From: Bradyrhizobium sp. MOS002
GTDB taxonomy: Bacteria > Pseudomonadota > Alphaproteobacteria > Rhizobiales > Xanthobacteraceae
Length of the DNA: 64,000 bases
Assembly (NCBI RefSeq): GCF_003020115.1
Contig: NZ_PYFX01000004.1
Location: forward strand, 496,001-560,000
Direction of reading: 5' to 3'
Numbering within the stretch: the stretch's first letter is position 1; each line of letters starts with the position of its first letter. A model generated the notes under the pieces. That model made no database searches, was not told the origin of the DNA, and was given only the letters and a program-made list of their open reading frames with translations. Below are positions 1-8,147 of the stretch, piece by piece. Position numbers and translations under genes: made by a program.

Positions 1-132
1 GGGCTGGGCGAGCTGACCGAAGGCTGCAACGCGTGCCACCGGTCGCTGAAGCGCAGCTTCGTCGTCATGAAGGTTCCCTCGGACCAGAAGCCCTTCGCCA
101 ATCAGCAGTTCGCGCCAACCACAAGGCCTTGA
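1..132 (+). CDS. C-terminal fragment of a c-type cytochrome-like protein
   Basis: The open frame enters from the left edge and ends at TGA 130-132, giving the last 43 residues. It contains CNACH (codons 9-13), a CxxCH haem c attachment motif, so the complete protein is probably exported and binds haem covalently in the periplasm. The tail after the motif is short, as in small cytochromes with a C-terminal CxxCH. The rest of the gene lies outside the window, so the subfamily and partner cannot be named. Its stop is about 57 nt before the next small gene. Confidence 0.7.
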   Translation, partial: GLGELTEGCNACHRSLKRSFVVMKVPSDQKPFANQQFAPTTRP

Positions 133-133
133 G

Positions 134-159
134 GGAACGGACCTTGCGCCGAGCGGGTT
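134..159 (+). promoter_or_regulatory. Possible EcfG-type promoter (one mismatch)
   Basis: GGAAC at 134-138 is followed after 17 nt by GGTT. The alphaproteobacterial general stress sigma factor EcfG uses GGAAC-N16/17-CGTT, so the -10 element has one mismatch. It lies about 30 nt before the ATG at 189. Weak on its own; two perfect sites occur elsewhere in the window. Confidence 0.3.
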
Positions 160-188
160 GAGTGCGAAACCTGACAGGAGGCGCAACC

Positions 189-338
189 ATGATCCGCAAG
201 CTCGCATCGGGCGAATATCGGCTCTATTCGCGCAAGGTGAATCCCAAGACCGGCAAGCGCCGCAACCTCGGCACGTTCAGGAGCCGCGCTGCGGCCGAGA
301 AGCATGAGCGCGAGGTGCAGTATTTCAAGCGTCACTAG
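189..338 (+). CDS. Small basic conserved-type hypothetical protein, 49 aa
   Basis: ATG 189 to TAG 338, preceded by a strong GACAGGAGG ribosome binding site at about 173-181. The 49-residue product is rich in Arg/Lys and contains a GKRRNLGTF-like stretch and an Ala/Glu-rich end (RAAAEKHEREVQYF) likely to be helical. The layout, a short strand then a charged helix, resembles the small DNA-binding or AP2-like arm domains of integrases, but I cannot assign a function. No signal peptide or membrane segment is present. It stands alone before a dispersed repeat element. Confidence 0.6.
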   Translation: MIRKLASGEYRLYSRKVNPKTGKRRNLGTFRSRAAAEKHEREVQYFKRH

Positions 339-370
339 CGCGTGAGAAAGGCCGCTCGCGGCCGGCCAAA

Positions 371-494
371 CAAAAAACGCGAAAAACAACCCCATGCACA
401 GTAGCCAAGTGATTGAAATCACAGCGCTGCAAATGGCGTGAAATCCCATCTCTGCGGAATTGGCGAAATCGGTTGCGCCGTCGGGCAAAACAGG
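371..494. repeat. Dispersed repeat, left copy (AACAACCCCATGCACAGTAG ... GTCGGGCAAAACAGG)
   Basis: The left boundary AACAACCCCATGCACAGTAG (385-404) and the right boundary GTCGGGCAAAACAGG (480-494) recur at 61829-61848 and 62031-62045. The interior is only partly similar between the two copies. I see no ORF in it that looks real. The conserved ends with a variable centre suggest a small non-autonomous repeat family. Confidence 0.65.
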
Positions 495-620
495 CGCATG
501 ATGGCATCATGGCAAGGCGTGACTTCGCGAATCGCCCTGCGCGAAAAAGCCCAATGGTCTTGATGCGACGGCGGTGCTAGGTAGCGCCTGCTTTCCTTCT
601 GATTTTTCAGGTCAATTGCG

Positions 621-1325
621 TTGCTGGACGGGCTCTACAAGGTTGAATACGGCGTCAACGATGCTTTCGGCCGCAGCATCATGTGCATGCATGACGGCAA
701 GCTGCTGGGCGGCAATTCGGCCTTCGCGCATCTCGGAAGCTATTTCGAGCGCGACGGCGAGATCATCGCCGAAGTCATCACCGAACGGCATAACGACGAT
801 CCCAACTACAAGCCGCTGATGGGGGCTGATGTCGCCTCGATCGGCGCGCGCGGCCGGCTCGTCGGCAACCAGATCCGTCTCGTGGGCAGTGCGGACACGA
901 TGCCGGGCGCCGGTTTCTGGGCCAATCTCACGCGGCTCGATGACGGCGCGCTGCCGCCCTGCGGCATGATCGGGGAGGGGGGCATCGCCAACGGGCTCTA
1001 CGGGATGAGCCTGCGAGCGCTTGACGGTGTCGAGGCCGGACTTTCCGGCGTGATGCTGCTGATCGACGGCCGCATCCTCGGCGGCGATGCGTTCTTCTAC
1101 TATCTCGGCTCCTATTCCTCGGCGGACGGCCGCTGGAAGGGCGAGATCCTCAACCAGGAGCACACGCCGGCGAAAGGCGAAAACCCCGTGTTCGGCGGCT
1201 ATGAGGTCGGGATCGGCTTCTCCGGCACCTGCACAGCGGACAGCGGCGAGCTCGAAGGCATCGCACTCGCCGGCAAGCGCAGCCTGCGGTTGGCGGCCTC
1301 GCTCAAATTGATGCGGCGGGCGTAG
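621..1325 (+). CDS. Tandem GrlR-like domain protein, 234 aa
   Basis: The product begins LDGLYKVEYG and contains two related halves. The first (about 1-110) has GxxIMCMHDGKLLGGN and LGSYF; the second (about 120-230) has LIDGRILGGDAFFYYLGSY and GYEVGIGFSG. This internal duplication, with the 'x-DGK-x-GGD...YxGSY' pattern, fits the GrlR-like small beta-barrel family. GrlR itself is a negative regulator of a type III secretion regulator in enteric bacteria; in rhizobia the family is common with no assigned role. The start is TTG at 621; no in-frame ATG lies just upstream, and a CAGG sits at about 608-611. The 3' half is repeated downstream at 2934-3242. Confidence 0.65.
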   Translation: MLDGLYKVEYGVNDAFGRSIMCMHDGKLLGGNSAFAHLGSYFERDGEIIAEVITERHNDDPNYKPLMGADVASIGARGRLVGNQIRLVGSADTMPGAGFWANLTRLDDGALPPCGMIGEGGIANGLYGMSLRALDGVEAGLSGVMLLIDGRILGGDAFFYYLGSYSSADGRWKGEILNQEHTPAKGENPVFGGYEVGIGFSGTCTADSGELEGIALAGKRSLRLAASLKLMRRA

Positions 1326-1410
1326 ACCGGTCAATCAAAATTCCGGGTGTCCGCTTGCGAAGGTAGAGCAGGCCTGACGGGCGACTTGGGGCGACGTCGG
1401 CAAGTGACCC
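1018..1410. repeat. Direct repeat copy 1 (3' half of the GrlR-like gene plus downstream flank)
   Basis: This stretch is nearly identical to 2934-3316, with scattered substitutions. The match starts around the codons of the second GrlR-like domain, runs through the stop codon, and continues about 85 bases into non-coding sequence (shared CAATCAAAATTCCGGGTGTC). Similarity fades at a small indel near 1385. Confidence 0.9.
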
Positions 1411-1453
1411 TGAGCAGACATGGCTGTACTCTTTTCGATAGGCCGTCGTTCGC

Positions 1454-2149
1454 TTACAGGGAGTGTCCTACAAGGCGGCCGATTGCGGCAGTCGTCCCCA
1501 TCGCAACCGCGCCCCAGAAGGTAACTCGTAACATCGGTCTTAGAATGCCCGCTCCCCCGGTCTGCGCCCCAGCAGCCCCTAGGATGGCAAGCGCGACAAG
1601 CGAGCCTCCCGACACAGCCCATGGAATTCGGGCCAAGGGCGACGCTATTGCGATTAGCAGGGGGATAGCGGCACCAAACCCAAATGTAACCGCCGACGTT
1701 AACGCCGCTTGGATCGGTCGGGCTACAACGTGCGCTGAAAGACCCAATTCGTCCCGCGCGTGCGCAGCAAACGCATCTTTTGCGGTGAGTTCTTCCGCTA
1801 CTTGGCGCGCTAGCAAAAGGTCGAGGCCGCGTTGAACGTAAATGTTCGTAAGCTCGTGAAGCTCTGCGTCGGGTTGCTCCGCAAGCTCACGTCGTTCTTT
1901 CGCCAGATCGGCAGCCTCCGTATCGGCCTGCGAACTTACAGAAACATATTCGCCCGCAGCCATTGCTGTTGCACCGGCAGCCAGGCCAGCCACTCCGGCA
2001 ACAATGACCTCGTTTGTCGAAGTCGATGCGGCAGCAACACCAACCAAAAGGCTGGAAGTGGAGATGATACCATCGTTTGCACCAAGCACCGCAGCGCGCA
2101 GCCAACCAATTCGTTCAATGAGATGCGTTTCACGATGGAGTGGGCGCAT
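1454..2149 (-). CDS. VIT1/CCC1-family membrane protein (probable Fe/Mn transporter), 231 aa
   Basis: The start is set at the ATG at 2149, which has GGAG at correct spacing; longer frames upstream lack this. The N-terminal RIGWLRAAVLGANDGIISTS and the following GVAGLAAGATAMAAGEYVSV are the two hallmark helices of the VIT1/CCC1 family (vacuolar iron/manganese transporters and rhizobial MbfA relatives). A charged cytosolic stretch (about 75-135) with E-rich segments separates them from three C-terminal helices. The expected role is iron or manganese efflux or sequestration across the inner membrane. The gene lies between the two copies of the direct repeat and is opposed to its neighbours. Confidence 0.85.
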   Translation of the reverse strand: MRPLHRETHLIERIGWLRAAVLGANDGIISTSSLLVGVAAASTSTNEVIVAGVAGLAAGATAMAAGEYVSVSSQADTEAADLAKERRELAEQPDAELHELTNIYVQRGLDLLLARQVAEELTAKDAFAAHARDELGLSAHVVARPIQAALTSAVTFGFGAAIPLLIAIASPLARIPWAVSGGSLVALAILGAAGAQTGGAGILRPMLRVTFWGAVAMGTTAAIGRLVGHSL

Positions 2150-2360
2150 TTGATCTCCAAACAGCTCGGCATGGTGTATCCTGCGACGCGCCATGCATTT
2201 CCAAAGCACCTTGGTCAAAAAGGTCTCTAACAGGTTGATCCGGATCAATGCGGATCGACGGTCTCTGTCGCTTCCTTATTGACGAACGACCGCAATGCTA
2301 CAATGGGCTGGTCGATCAAGGCCGCGCAACGCACGTTTGCCGTCGGCATTGAGGAACATC

Positions 2361-2888
2361 ATGACCGCTCGCTTGCAATATGGCCCTACCGCAAAAGTCT
2401 TCCACTGGCTCATCGTGGCGCTTTTGCTCGTGCAATACTCGATCGGCTGGCTGATGCCGGACATTCATCGCGGCGATAAACCCGGCACCGCGATGACGTT
2501 CCATGTCTCCGTCGGATTAACCGTTCTGGTGCTGATCGTATTGCGGTTCGCTTGGCGGCTTGGCCACCCCGTCAGCCCCGAGAGCTCGCTGCCAACTTGG
2601 CAGCGGCTAAGCTCGGAAGCCGTGCACTGGCTGCTGTACGCGCTGGTACTTGCCACGACCTTCACCGGCTGGCTGTTCGCCTCGTTTCGCGGCTGGTCCA
2701 TGTCTTACTTCTTTCTCGCGCCGATGCCGATGCTGGCGTCTGACGATGCGGCGGCCGGGAAGGCCATCGACGGTCTGCATCAGGCGATGGAATGGGCCCT
2801 GCTTGTCGTGATTGGCATCCACATTGCGGCGGCCCTAATGCATGTCTTCGTCTATCGTGATCGCATCATGCAGCGGATGCTCGCTTAG
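2361..2888 (+). CDS. Cytochrome b561 family protein, 175 aa
   Basis: ATG 2361 is preceded by GAGGA at proper spacing. Four hydrophobic helices are visible (about 12-30, 48-68, 88-110, 145-165). Conserved histidines fall in FHWLIVALLL, in TFHVSVGL, in AVHWLLYAL and near GIHIAAALMH, as expected for the haem b ligands of bacterial di-haem cytochrome b561, an inner-membrane quinol-linked electron carrier. Size and layout match the YodB/CybB group. It has no evident partner here and lies inside the segment bounded by the direct repeat. Confidence 0.88.
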   Translation: MTARLQYGPTAKVFHWLIVALLLVQYSIGWLMPDIHRGDKPGTAMTFHVSVGLTVLVLIVLRFAWRLGHPVSPESSLPTWQRLSSEAVHWLLYALVLATTFTGWLFASFRGWSMSYFFLAPMPMLASDDAAAGKAIDGLHQAMEWALLVVIGIHIAAALMHVFVYRDRIMQRMLA

Positions 2889-2933
2889 CCTAGTCTGACG
2901 TGTCCGCTGCTGGCCCATGGCTAACTCGCTAAA

Positions 2934-3242
2934 GCGCTGGGCGGAGTCGAGGCCGGACTTTCCGGCGTCATGCTGCTGATGGACGGCCGCATCCTGGGCG
3001 GAGATGCGTTCTTCTACTATCTCGGCTCCTATTCATCGGCCGACGGACGCTGGAAGGGCGAGATCCTCAACCAGGAGCACACGCCGGCGAAAGGCGAGAA
3101 CCCCGTGTTCGGCGGCTACGAGGTCGGGATCGGCTTCTCCGGCACCTGCACAGCGGACAGCGGCGAGCTCGAAGGCATCGCACTCGCCGGCAAGCGCAGC
3201 CTGCGGCTGGCGGCCTCGCTCAAATTGATGCGAAGGGCGTAG
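2934..3242 (+). pseudogene. Truncated second copy of the GrlR-like C-terminal domain
   Basis: The reading frame from 2970 reproduces about the last 90 residues of the 621-1325 product almost exactly (LMDGRILGGD in place of LIDGRILGGD). There is no start or first domain. It has no ribosome binding site of its own that I can see, so it is best read as the leftover end of a duplication. The matching sequence continues past the stop to about 3316. Confidence 0.75.
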
Positions 3243-3316
3243 ACCCGGTCAATCAAAATTCCGGGTGTCCGCTTGCGAAGGTAGAGCAGGCCTCTCGGGC
3301 GACGTCGGCAAGTGAG
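2934..3316. repeat. Direct repeat copy 2
   Basis: Partner of 1018-1410. Together they bracket the 1.5 kb segment holding the VIT-family and cytochrome b561 genes. Confidence 0.9.
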
Positions 3317-3395
3317 CCATTGCGGACAAGCAATTGTGGGAGCGCGCGCTTCGGATACGCCGGACAGCGCGCTGCTCTGGCCGGTCGTGGCTGAC

Positions 3396-4865
3396 TTATT
3401 CTGCCGGCGCCGGCGCCACAGGCGCCGTGTCACTCCCGATGCGAAGGATGCGAAAATCGTCAAGCATTCCGCGCAGCTTCGAGCTGGATGATTGCACCGG
3501 CAACGTGGCTAGGAGCGCTGCAGCGTCCTCGTCTGCGTGGACATCCCCCGAGATGCAAATCTCGCCCGCCTCGGCAATTCCCTGGATGCGGGCGGCGATG
3601 TTCACGTTCTGCCCGAAGTAATCGAGCCTGTCGTTGAGCGTCACCGCAATGGCAGCGCCGGTGTGAATGCCGATCTTGAGGATCAGCGCGCGGCCAGCCT
3701 GATCGGCATTAGAGGCCGCGATCTCGTTCCGCATAGCAAGCGCGGCCTTCACGGCGTCGGCGGGCTTGAGAAACGAGGCCATGACGGCGTCGCCAATGGT
3801 CTTGATGATCGCACCGTTGTTGCGGACCGTGACGTCGAGCAGGCGCTCGAAATGGCGCTGTACCAAAGAGAACGCGTTGAGGTCGCCGATCCGCTCGTAC
3901 AGTTCGGTCGAGCCCTTGAGATCAGTGAAAAGCAGCGTGATGTCCTTCACGTCGATTCCTTCGCTGGCCTTGATCACCTCGGAGCGAAACAAATCTCGAA
4001 AGGTCTGGGTTGTAAGCAGGCGCTTGCCGTTGAGGAAGGGCACGAATTTCAACGGGATGGTGTTGATATCGAAACCTGGCGGCAGTTGCGCGATGCACAC
4101 CAAACCCAATTCGGCGGTCGTGTTTTGGATGTTGACCACGACCTTGCCCGGGGCGGCCTGGTGCATCGCGTAGGTCGGCGTCACTTCGCCGTAGGGAATA
4201 CTGACGGCCTGTGCCGTGGACGCGGGCGCGCCATCGATGGAGATAAGAAAGCACGCTTTGCTGTTGGGGCATGCGCCGAGCAGCGACCCTTCGGCGGCAT
4301 CCACCTCCATCGTGGTTGTCTGCCCCGCCGGTATCCAACTCACCGCCCGTGCCAATGTCCCCTTCACGGTGATGAGCGGAACACCGTCCGGCAGAACGCC
4401 GTCGGGCGTGTTGCGGACCTGGAAGAAATACTCGAAAGCCGAAAGCTTCAAGGGATCATGGAAGCTGATAGTCCGGATCTCTGGTGAAATCGTGAAAGCG
4501 ATCGCGATGTATTCGTCGAGCGCCACCTCATAGTCTGTCGCGCAGAACGCGCAGTGATAATGGTTGTGCACACCCCTGAGGCTGCGGAAGCTATCCACGA
4601 CGCAGCAACACTTGGGGCAAAACAGATTCCAGTCCATCGAGAAAAGGCCAAGCGCTGTAGCGTGCAGAAACAGATCGATGACTTCGGTCTCAGCGACGTT
4701 TTTTTCCTTCGCGAAAGTGAAGGGATTGATGCGATAAAGCGCCCTGTCGTCCGCTGTGCGGATGTGGCTCTCAAGCTTCGAGATCAGCCGCGGACCCCAG
4801 TTGCGTGCCTTTTCGAGCAGCGCAAGGCGCTCGTCGAGTGCTTGTTCGTTGACGGTGATAGCCAT
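3396..4865 (-). CDS. Class III adenylate/guanylate cyclase with DUF5939-like N-terminus, 489 aa
   Basis: The C-terminal cyclase domain (about 300-475) shows LLFTDLKGSTELYERIGD and IKTIGDAVMASF, whose aspartates are the two metal ligands, then KIGIHTGAA and DYFGQNVNIAARIQG. It should make a cyclic nucleotide, presumably cAMP, from ATP. The N-terminal 300 residues resemble the DUF5939 region found before such cyclases and carry a CPKC ... CAFC pair (about residues 82-114) that could bind zinc. No membrane segment is seen, so it is cytosolic. The ATG at 4865 is chosen over a TTG at 4886 because GAGGAAGG precedes it. A Crp/Fnr protein and a cyclic-nucleotide-binding membrane protein lie within 5 kb. 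Confidence 0.85.
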   Translation of the reverse strand: MAITVNEQALDERLALLEKARNWGPRLISKLESHIRTADDRALYRINPFTFAKEKNVAETEVIDLFLHATALGLFSMDWNLFCPKCCCVVDSFRSLRGVHNHYHCAFCATDYEVALDEYIAIAFTISPEIRTISFHDPLKLSAFEYFFQVRNTPDGVLPDGVPLITVKGTLARAVSWIPAGQTTTMEVDAAEGSLLGACPNSKACFLISIDGAPASTAQAVSIPYGEVTPTYAMHQAAPGKVVVNIQNTTAELGLVCIAQLPPGFDINTIPLKFVPFLNGKRLLTTQTFRDLFRSEVIKASEGIDVKDITLLFTDLKGSTELYERIGDLNAFSLVQRHFERLLDVTVRNNGAIIKTIGDAVMASFLKPADAVKAALAMRNEIAASNADQAGRALILKIGIHTGAAIAVTLNDRLDYFGQNVNIAARIQGIAEAGEICISGDVHADEDAAALLATLPVQSSSSKLRGMLDDFRILRIGSDTAPVAPAPAE

Positions 4866-5641
4866 GCCTTCCTCACTGAGCCGCAACTGCCGGCACGACT
4901 GTCACAGGTTCCAGCACGGCTGTCGAGAAACGTTCGACGGCCCTTTGAACCAACTGAGTGGCTATAATCTGCAACCTCTCGTCGCTAATTGTCAAATGAC
5001 GCGCCAGAGAGGGATTTGCTCTCCGATCATCTGAGCCCAACGATGTAATTGAGTGGATAGCTAAGTCTGGTATTGACCCACAGCCGACTTATCGCCAGCC
5101 GCTGTTCCAGGGCCGCATGTGACCCGGAGCGGTCTTCGAAGCGAGGTGATCAGATTACTTCCCGGCTATTGAAATCATTTCGGCGATCGCCTCGTTCATC
5201 GGGTGCATGGAGGCCAGTTCTGTCGCGACGCTTTGTGCGCCCGCGCGAATGGATTCGCTTTTAAGGACAGCACGGATCGCCTTCGCGATCTCATCGGCAT
5301 GATGGGTGAACACTGCCAGCCCGCCCAAGGCCCGCTAGGACGATCATGAAAGTTCGCTCGGCTGATGGTGCCTTCGTCACTGTTATTGCGCGCCGACGAA
5401 GCAACAACGGAGGTCTCGGACTTCAGCTTCTGGCCCTTCTCGGACCTCCCGACCGGGGCCGGTGCACTCACAGGGCTTAAGCGGAAGTAAGCAACCGGGA
5501 TGCCGAAAGACCGGTTATGACCCATAGCGGACTCAAGCTTCGACGGGATCCGCGTCTTAAATCTGTAATATTGAGACACAGAACCTTCCCGGGGATGCCA
5601 GCATTGTTTAGGATGCGATGCCGCTAGTAGGGGAGTGGGCC
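4866..5641. other. Gene-poor stretch with remnants
   Basis: About 780 bases without an intact gene. It contains a gene remnant (5155-5334) and two degenerate copies of a short repeat, around 5075 (TTGACCCACAGCCGACTT) and 5521 (TGACCCATAGCGGAC). The latter recurs at 6783. No promoter or RNA gene is recognised. Confidence 0.5.
5155..5334 (-). pseudogene. Remnant of a glycosyltransferase-like C-terminus
   Basis: Read on the minus strand between stop codons at 5335-5337 and 5155-5157, this encodes about 59 residues. They run GGLAVFTHHADEIAKAI, then RAVLKSESIRAGAQSVATEL, and end in EAIAEMISIAGK. This alternation of 'L/I..A.I..VL..' followed by an Ala-rich helix resembles the last two helices of MGT/UDP-glycosyltransferases. 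There is no start codon with a ribosome binding site and nothing similar upstream, so it looks like a decayed gene end. Family assignment is tentative. Confidence 0.35.
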
Positions 5642-5809
5642 ATGACGGAAAAAGTGCATATGCAGAATGAGCGGCGCAACCGCTTGCTGGAAGTGGCCAA
5701 CCAAGAGTTGGCTCGGTTCGAACGGCAGGAAAGCGAGTTCCGAAAGAAGGACCGGAAGGAGCGCGCCGCGGAACTCAAGCTTCCCTTGGATAAGATCGAA
5801 TTGCACTAA
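5642..5809 (+). CDS. Small charged helical hypothetical protein, 55 aa
   Basis: ATG 5642 follows GGGGAGTG with good spacing. The product is mostly one charged helix (RRNRLLEVANQELARFER, then ESEFRKKDRKERAAELK) with heptad-like leucines, so a short coiled coil is likely. There are no cysteines, signal peptide or membrane segment. I do not recognise a family. A longer frame begins 24 nt upstream, but the internal ATG has the better ribosome binding site. Confidence 0.5.
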   Translation: MTEKVHMQNERRNRLLEVANQELARFERQESEFRKKDRKERAAELKLPLDKIELH

Positions 5810-5972
5810 CTCGCGAAGTGTGGTTTTCACGCAACCGTCATGGCACGTTCGTAGCATGGTGACGCGACGGGGGACCGCGCAGCGACTCCCCGCTCAGCTT
5901 CGGCCTAGACCACCAGACGGGGCGGGGAGTCCGTTTGCCGAAACCATTCAGCAGTTTGCCGGTTATCCCGGC

Positions 5973-6065
5973 ATGCATCGCTTCTGGTATTTCATCGCAT
6001 TCATTGGCGTAACCGGCGTCGTATTTGGCGTGCTGGTCGGGGCCACTAAAATCATCGGACCATGA
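5973..6065 (+). CDS. Possible 30-aa membrane peptide
   Basis: ATG 5973 to TGA 6065 encodes MHRFWYFIAFIGVTGVVFGV followed by LVGATKIIGP, a single strongly hydrophobic helix with a charged residue near each end. The upstream ribosome binding site is weak (CCGG only), so expression is uncertain. It could instead be the end of a decayed longer gene in the same frame. Confidence 0.3.
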   Translation: MHRFWYFIAFIGVTGVVFGVLVGATKIIGP

Positions 6066-6274
6066 GGTGAGGTTGTCCCTTTGGACCGGAGCTCACCTCG
6101 TTGAGGTTCGCAAGCCAACAGGGCGTCGCCGGGAAATGGCGCGAATGAAAGTGACCCACGGTTAAACTGCCATTATCTGCGTCAGGCTGCCCCACCAAGC
6201 AATCTCAATCTTGCGAAACTTTCGCGACTGTCGCGCAGTTGAAGCAGCATTCACTTCGCTGTCGAGAGAGTCTG
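6066..6274. other. Intergenic, nothing recognised
   Basis: About 210 bases preceding the two overlapping small genes. I see no repeat, terminator or promoter that I would defend. Confidence 0.4.
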
Positions 6275-6538
6275 ATGAGCAAGGTCGCGATCACTCGTGA
6301 GGAGCTAGCCGCCAAGGTGCTTGCGGCCGTCCAATCACATCAAGGCTGCGAACTTGTGAAGGAAATCGCGATCACGGCGGTTAACATCGTCGGCTCCGGC
6401 AAGACCTGGCATGCGAGCCTAGTAGACAGCGGCTTAGCCGACTCGCAACTTGCGGCCAGCGTGGTGAGGCAAACCGGGGACGATCTTGAACCTACGTTCG
6501 CGATCACTGAACACCCGCGCGGTGAGGGAGAGCTATGA
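6275..6538 (+). CDS. Hypothetical protein, 87 aa
   Basis: The start at ATG 6275 (SKVAITREELAAKVLAAVQS) is preceded by GAGAGAG. The N-terminal half is a helix, then a strand-rich part with VKEIAITAVNIVGSGKTWHA and a C-terminal FAITEHPRGEGEL. The helix-strand-strand layout is typical of small orphan proteins in Bradyrhizobium, but I cannot name a function. Its stop overlaps the start of the next gene in an ATGA, so the two are translationally coupled. Confidence 0.6.
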   Translation: MSKVAITREELAAKVLAAVQSHQGCELVKEIAITAVNIVGSGKTWHASLVDSGLADSQLAASVVRQTGDDLEPTFAITEHPRGEGEL

Positions 6539-6711
6539 CAAAGCCTGCGATACCTGCCAACGACTTCCCAGTCGAGGTCGAAAAAACGACCGTGAAGACC
6601 AACACAGGCAAACCGCTCGCGGAGGCAGAGAGCGAACCTGTGGCGGAGGAGATTGCCGACCGCCTCAACGAGCAAGCTTACCGCGAAGAGCACGAAAGAT
6701 GGTCGCCGTAG
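6535..6711 (+). CDS. Small acidic hypothetical protein, 58 aa, coupled to the preceding gene
   Basis: ATG 6535 overlaps the TGA of the previous gene (ATGA), with GAGGGAGAG just upstream as ribosome binding site. The product begins TKPAIPANDFPVEVEKTTVK, has the stretch TGKPLAEAESEPVAEEIADR and ends REEHERWSP. The 'VKTxxGKPLAEAxSExxAExIADRLNE' pattern resembles a widespread small rhizobial family in which a hairpin precedes a helix. Function unknown. It shares the operon with the 87-aa protein. Confidence 0.65.
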   Translation: MTKPAIPANDFPVEVEKTTVKTNTGKPLAEAESEPVAEEIADRLNEQAYREEHERWSP

Positions 6712-6871
6712 GGCGGCGGGAGGTCACGTCCGCATCTGGCCCGTAGCTGACCTGCCGCGCGCAGCCGGTCAAGGACCGCTTGTGACCCATAGCGGACGTC
6801 GTTGCCTCGCGAGACCTGCACCGCGTCGGGACAGTTCTGTCACTAATAGTGGAGCAATCAAGAGCCAAGTT

Positions 6872-7714
6872 TCAAGCGGAGCCAGCCGCGGCTGGGGTCT
6901 GTCGCGCCGCTTTCTCTTGCGCAAGAGTTGCTTCCAGCCCCGAGATGTTTTCCTGGAGGCGCTGGTTGTTTTCCAGCAGACGCCGACTGGTGAGGAGGAG
7001 GATGTAGTAGCCGAATTGCTGATTACTTTGAAAGTAGATTTCAAGCAACCTTTCATAAGTTATAGTCAGGACTTGTCCGTCTTCTATGCACTCGACCGTT
7101 CCGGTTCGTCGGTTATCGGGCGCAAGGAAGCCAAGTTCTCCCATGAGACGCCCTGGCGGAATTTCGACGCCGATCTCTTTGACGAGAAACTTCCCAGTGA
7201 CGGTGAGAAACATTTCGGCCGCCGCATCACCCTTCCTAAATAATCGGTCGCCATGGCGATATCTGCGTTCGGTCATGAACGGCTTAAGCCATTCCATCGA
7301 CATGTCACCTTGCATCGCGTTACGTGCCTTCTTAACGAGCCTGAGCAGTTGACGGAGACGAACGGCATTGACCGGCAGCAGCAGCAGATAAAGCAGTAAG
7401 GTGGCGACGCTTCCGGAAAGCGCGCCAGAGGTTGCGAAGAATGCACAGCCGACCATATTCGCGACCCGCAGCGGCACCATTCTCTGCATCAGCAAGGTAG
7501 CGACAAAGAAGATTGCGCCGAGCAAGGCAAACATGTTGGCGAGCGTGATGTTGGCCAACACAATTTCCAGCAGCCGATCAAACAGTGCGTCGTAGGTGAT
7601 GTTGTTGGGATCAAGCCCCATTTGAACGAGAATCTTTGCAATCCTGAGATTATCTGCCGCCGTATCGAGGATGCGGTTTAGTATCGTGGAAAGATCTGCA
7701 CGGATGGGCTCCAT
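6872..7714 (-). CDS. Membrane-anchored cyclic-nucleotide-binding domain protein, 280 aa
   Basis: The N-terminal part (about 1-125) contains helices LEIVLANITLANMFALLGAI, FFVATLLMQ and GSVATLLLYLLLLPVNAV, so the protein is anchored in the inner membrane. A cNMP-binding fold follows (about 140-245) with RHGDRLFRKGDAAAEMFLTV, GRLMGELGFLAPDNRRTGTV and ECIEDGQVLTI. The phosphate-binding cassette GELGFLAPDNRRTGTV retains the Gly-Glu and an Arg, so nucleotide binding is plausible. A C-terminal coiled coil ends the protein. The ATG at 7714 is preferred over a GTG 15 nt upstream. With no DNA-binding domain it may tether or sense cAMP made by the nearby cyclase. Confidence 0.75.
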   Translation of the reverse strand: MEPIRADLSTILNRILDTAADNLRIAKILVQMGLDPNNITYDALFDRLLEIVLANITLANMFALLGAIFFVATLLMQRMVPLRVANMVGCAFFATSGALSGSVATLLLYLLLLPVNAVRLRQLLRLVKKARNAMQGDMSMEWLKPFMTERRYRHGDRLFRKGDAAAEMFLTVTGKFLVKEIGVEIPPGRLMGELGFLAPDNRRTGTVECIEDGQVLTITYERLLEIYFQSNQQFGYYILLLTSRRLLENNQRLQENISGLEATLAQEKAARQTPAAAGSA

Positions 7715-8072
7715 CGGATCATCTCTCACAAACGGTCAGTATCCCCCGAATATATCCCGGATATTGATGATCGAGGGGCGATATTGAAGGCGCTTTTTGT
7801 TGCGGCGCATGAGTCCGAAAGTGGCCCATCGCTTCCGTTGGCGCGGTGTCGCTGCATGTCGGCTCACAAGGGTAGACCGGAAGTTTGCAGCCGAGCGCTG
7901 AACTGGCGCATGTACCCAAAGCGGGCCGTGACCTGCAAATTGCGGGCTGGCGATCACTTCTAAAGGTTGCCTCCTTGAGCCTGTTTTCGCGCGCTACTGG
8001 CCCAAGTGATTTAGAAGCGGCCTAAATTTGTTCCCGTATCTGGAACTGAATATCTGGTTTAGAGTCTCGCGA
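7715..8072. other. Non-coding stretch with degenerate repeat sequence
   Basis: Short frames here (for example 7736-7957 minus) have the arginine-rich, signal-free look of translated repeats rather than genes. I see no intact gene. The stretch ends at the structured leader of the 8148 gene. Confidence 0.4.
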
Positions 8073-8147
8073 TCGCCGCCCGGTCCCTGGCTTTTATCGG
8101 TGACAGAGAGTCCTGCACGCTCCCGCCCTTAACAATCGCGGTGAGCT
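8073..8147 (+). promoter_or_regulatory. Structured 5' leader, copy A (candidate translational control RNA)
   Basis: Stem I pairs TCGCCG (8073-8078) with CGGTGA (8098-8103, one G.U pair). A conserved link ACAGAGAGT follows. Hairpin II pairs GCTCCCGC (8119-8126) with GCGGTGAGC (8138-8146) around one bulged U. The 3' arm contains the only ribosome binding site and ends one nt before the ATG. Three further copies are present (8597-8667, 9885-9956, 11019-11090). The fold was derived by hand. Confidence 0.6.

Noticed and set aside
102..488. 128-codon minus-strand frame across the left dispersed repeat
   Set aside because: It overlaps a better-supported small gene and repeat sequence, with no ribosome binding site.
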